The notes below the pieces were generated by a model, which saw only the letters and a list, made by a program, of their open reading frames with translations, had not been told where the DNA came from and searched no databases. Of a stretch of DNA of 7,202 nucleotides, positions 7,001 through 7,202 are shown one piece after another. Position numbers and translations under genes: made by a program. The DNA is from Treponema sp. GTDB lineage: Bacteria > Spirochaetota > Spirochaetia > Treponematales > Breznakiellaceae. The stretch lies in NCBI GenBank assembly GCA_031263265.1, contig JAISGE010000020.1, forward strand, positions 1 to 7,202, in the 5' to 3' direction. The number at the start of each line of letters is the position of its first letter. Position 1 is the stretch's first letter.

Positions 7001-7020
7001 AGCAAAACCGGATCTTTGCT
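7001..7020. terminator. Short inverted repeat at the end of the AT-rich minus-strand gene
   Basis: AGCAAA (7001-7006) pairs with TTTGCT (7015-7020) around an 8-nt loop. It lies one base beyond the minus-strand stop codon, where a terminator of that gene would be, but no T-run follows on the minus strand. Read on the plus strand, the stem is followed by TTTATTT, so it might instead stop transcription coming from the left. The stem has only two GC pairs and is weak. Confidence 0.3.
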
Positions 7021-7021
7021 T

Positions 7022-7202
7022 TTATTTAAATGCAAGTTTAAAGAATATACTATACGATAAACTTGTATCGCTTTCGATGATACTCATCATCAATGTTCCT
7101 CCTAAAATTCCTGTGAGACCCGTCATGGTTGAATCAAAGTCATAAGCAACAGACAATCTACTGCTAAAACCAAGATCTGAATACTCTACTTTGTTGTCAT
7201 AT
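7022..7202 (-). CDS. C-terminal end of a putative outer-membrane beta-barrel or other surface protein (partial)
   Basis: The minus strand is open from the right edge to TAA at 7022, giving the last 59 residues of a protein whose start lies outside the window. The final stretch SLSYSIFFKLAFK alternates hydrophobic residues at positions 48, 50, 52, 54, 56 and 58, as in a membrane beta-strand. FSSRLSVAYDF (12-22) is similar, and a Gly-rich turn region (GLTGILGGT) lies between. Many outer-membrane barrels end in an aromatic residue; here Phe is second to last, followed by Lys. Hand-counted GC is about 33 percent, far below the other genes, which suggests a different origin or a fast-evolving surface gene. 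The reading frame is clear, while the barrel assignment is inference from pattern alone; a secreted or lipoprotein beta-rich protein is an alternative. Confidence 0.55.
   Translation of the reverse strand, partial: YDNKVEYSDLGFSSRLSVAYDFDSTMTGLTGILGGTLMMSIIESDTSLSYSIFFKLAFK

Overview
The window looks like part of a spirochaete chromosome, most plausibly a Treponema of moderate GC content such as the termite-gut treponemes. This is inference. It rests on a eukaryote-like (type 2) isoleucyl-tRNA synthetase, a lipoprotein with a relaxed spirochaete-style lipobox, a fused radical SAM/DUF2344 protein, and use of GTG and TTG starts. No rRNA, tRNA, insertion sequence or CRISPR array was seen.

Layout. 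Positions 1-873 (minus) hold the N-terminal 291 codons of a lipoprotein of unknown function that runs off the left edge. Its TTG start lies inside the last codons of ileS (minus, 860-4045), so the two form an overlapping transcription unit, ileS first. A 137-bp divergent spacer (4046-4182) separates ileS from a 794-codon radical SAM gene on the plus strand (4183-6567). That spacer carries an A7T6 tract, a 12-bp palindrome over the ileS ribosome binding site, and a -10-like TATAAT abutting the radical SAM ribosome binding site. A small hairpin just after the radical SAM stop codon is a candidate terminator.

The right end (6568-7021) is a convergent spacer with no confident gene. It contains a 49-codon minus-strand frame whose product reads like the C-terminal tail of a helical, TPR-like protein. 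It also contains a GC-rich block (about 64 percent GC over 6871-6960, hand-counted) between flanks of about 30 percent GC. That block is open in several frames on both strands and is a candidate dispersed repeat. From 7022 to the edge (minus) lies the AT-rich last 59 codons of a gene whose product ends in an amphipathic strand like that of an outer-membrane beta-barrel.

Functionally, the core genes are housekeeping (tRNA charging) plus a conserved but uncharacterised radical SAM enzyme that other bacteria often encode near RNA or ribosome maturation genes. The least explained parts are the convergent spacer at the right end and the two truncated envelope-type genes at the edges.
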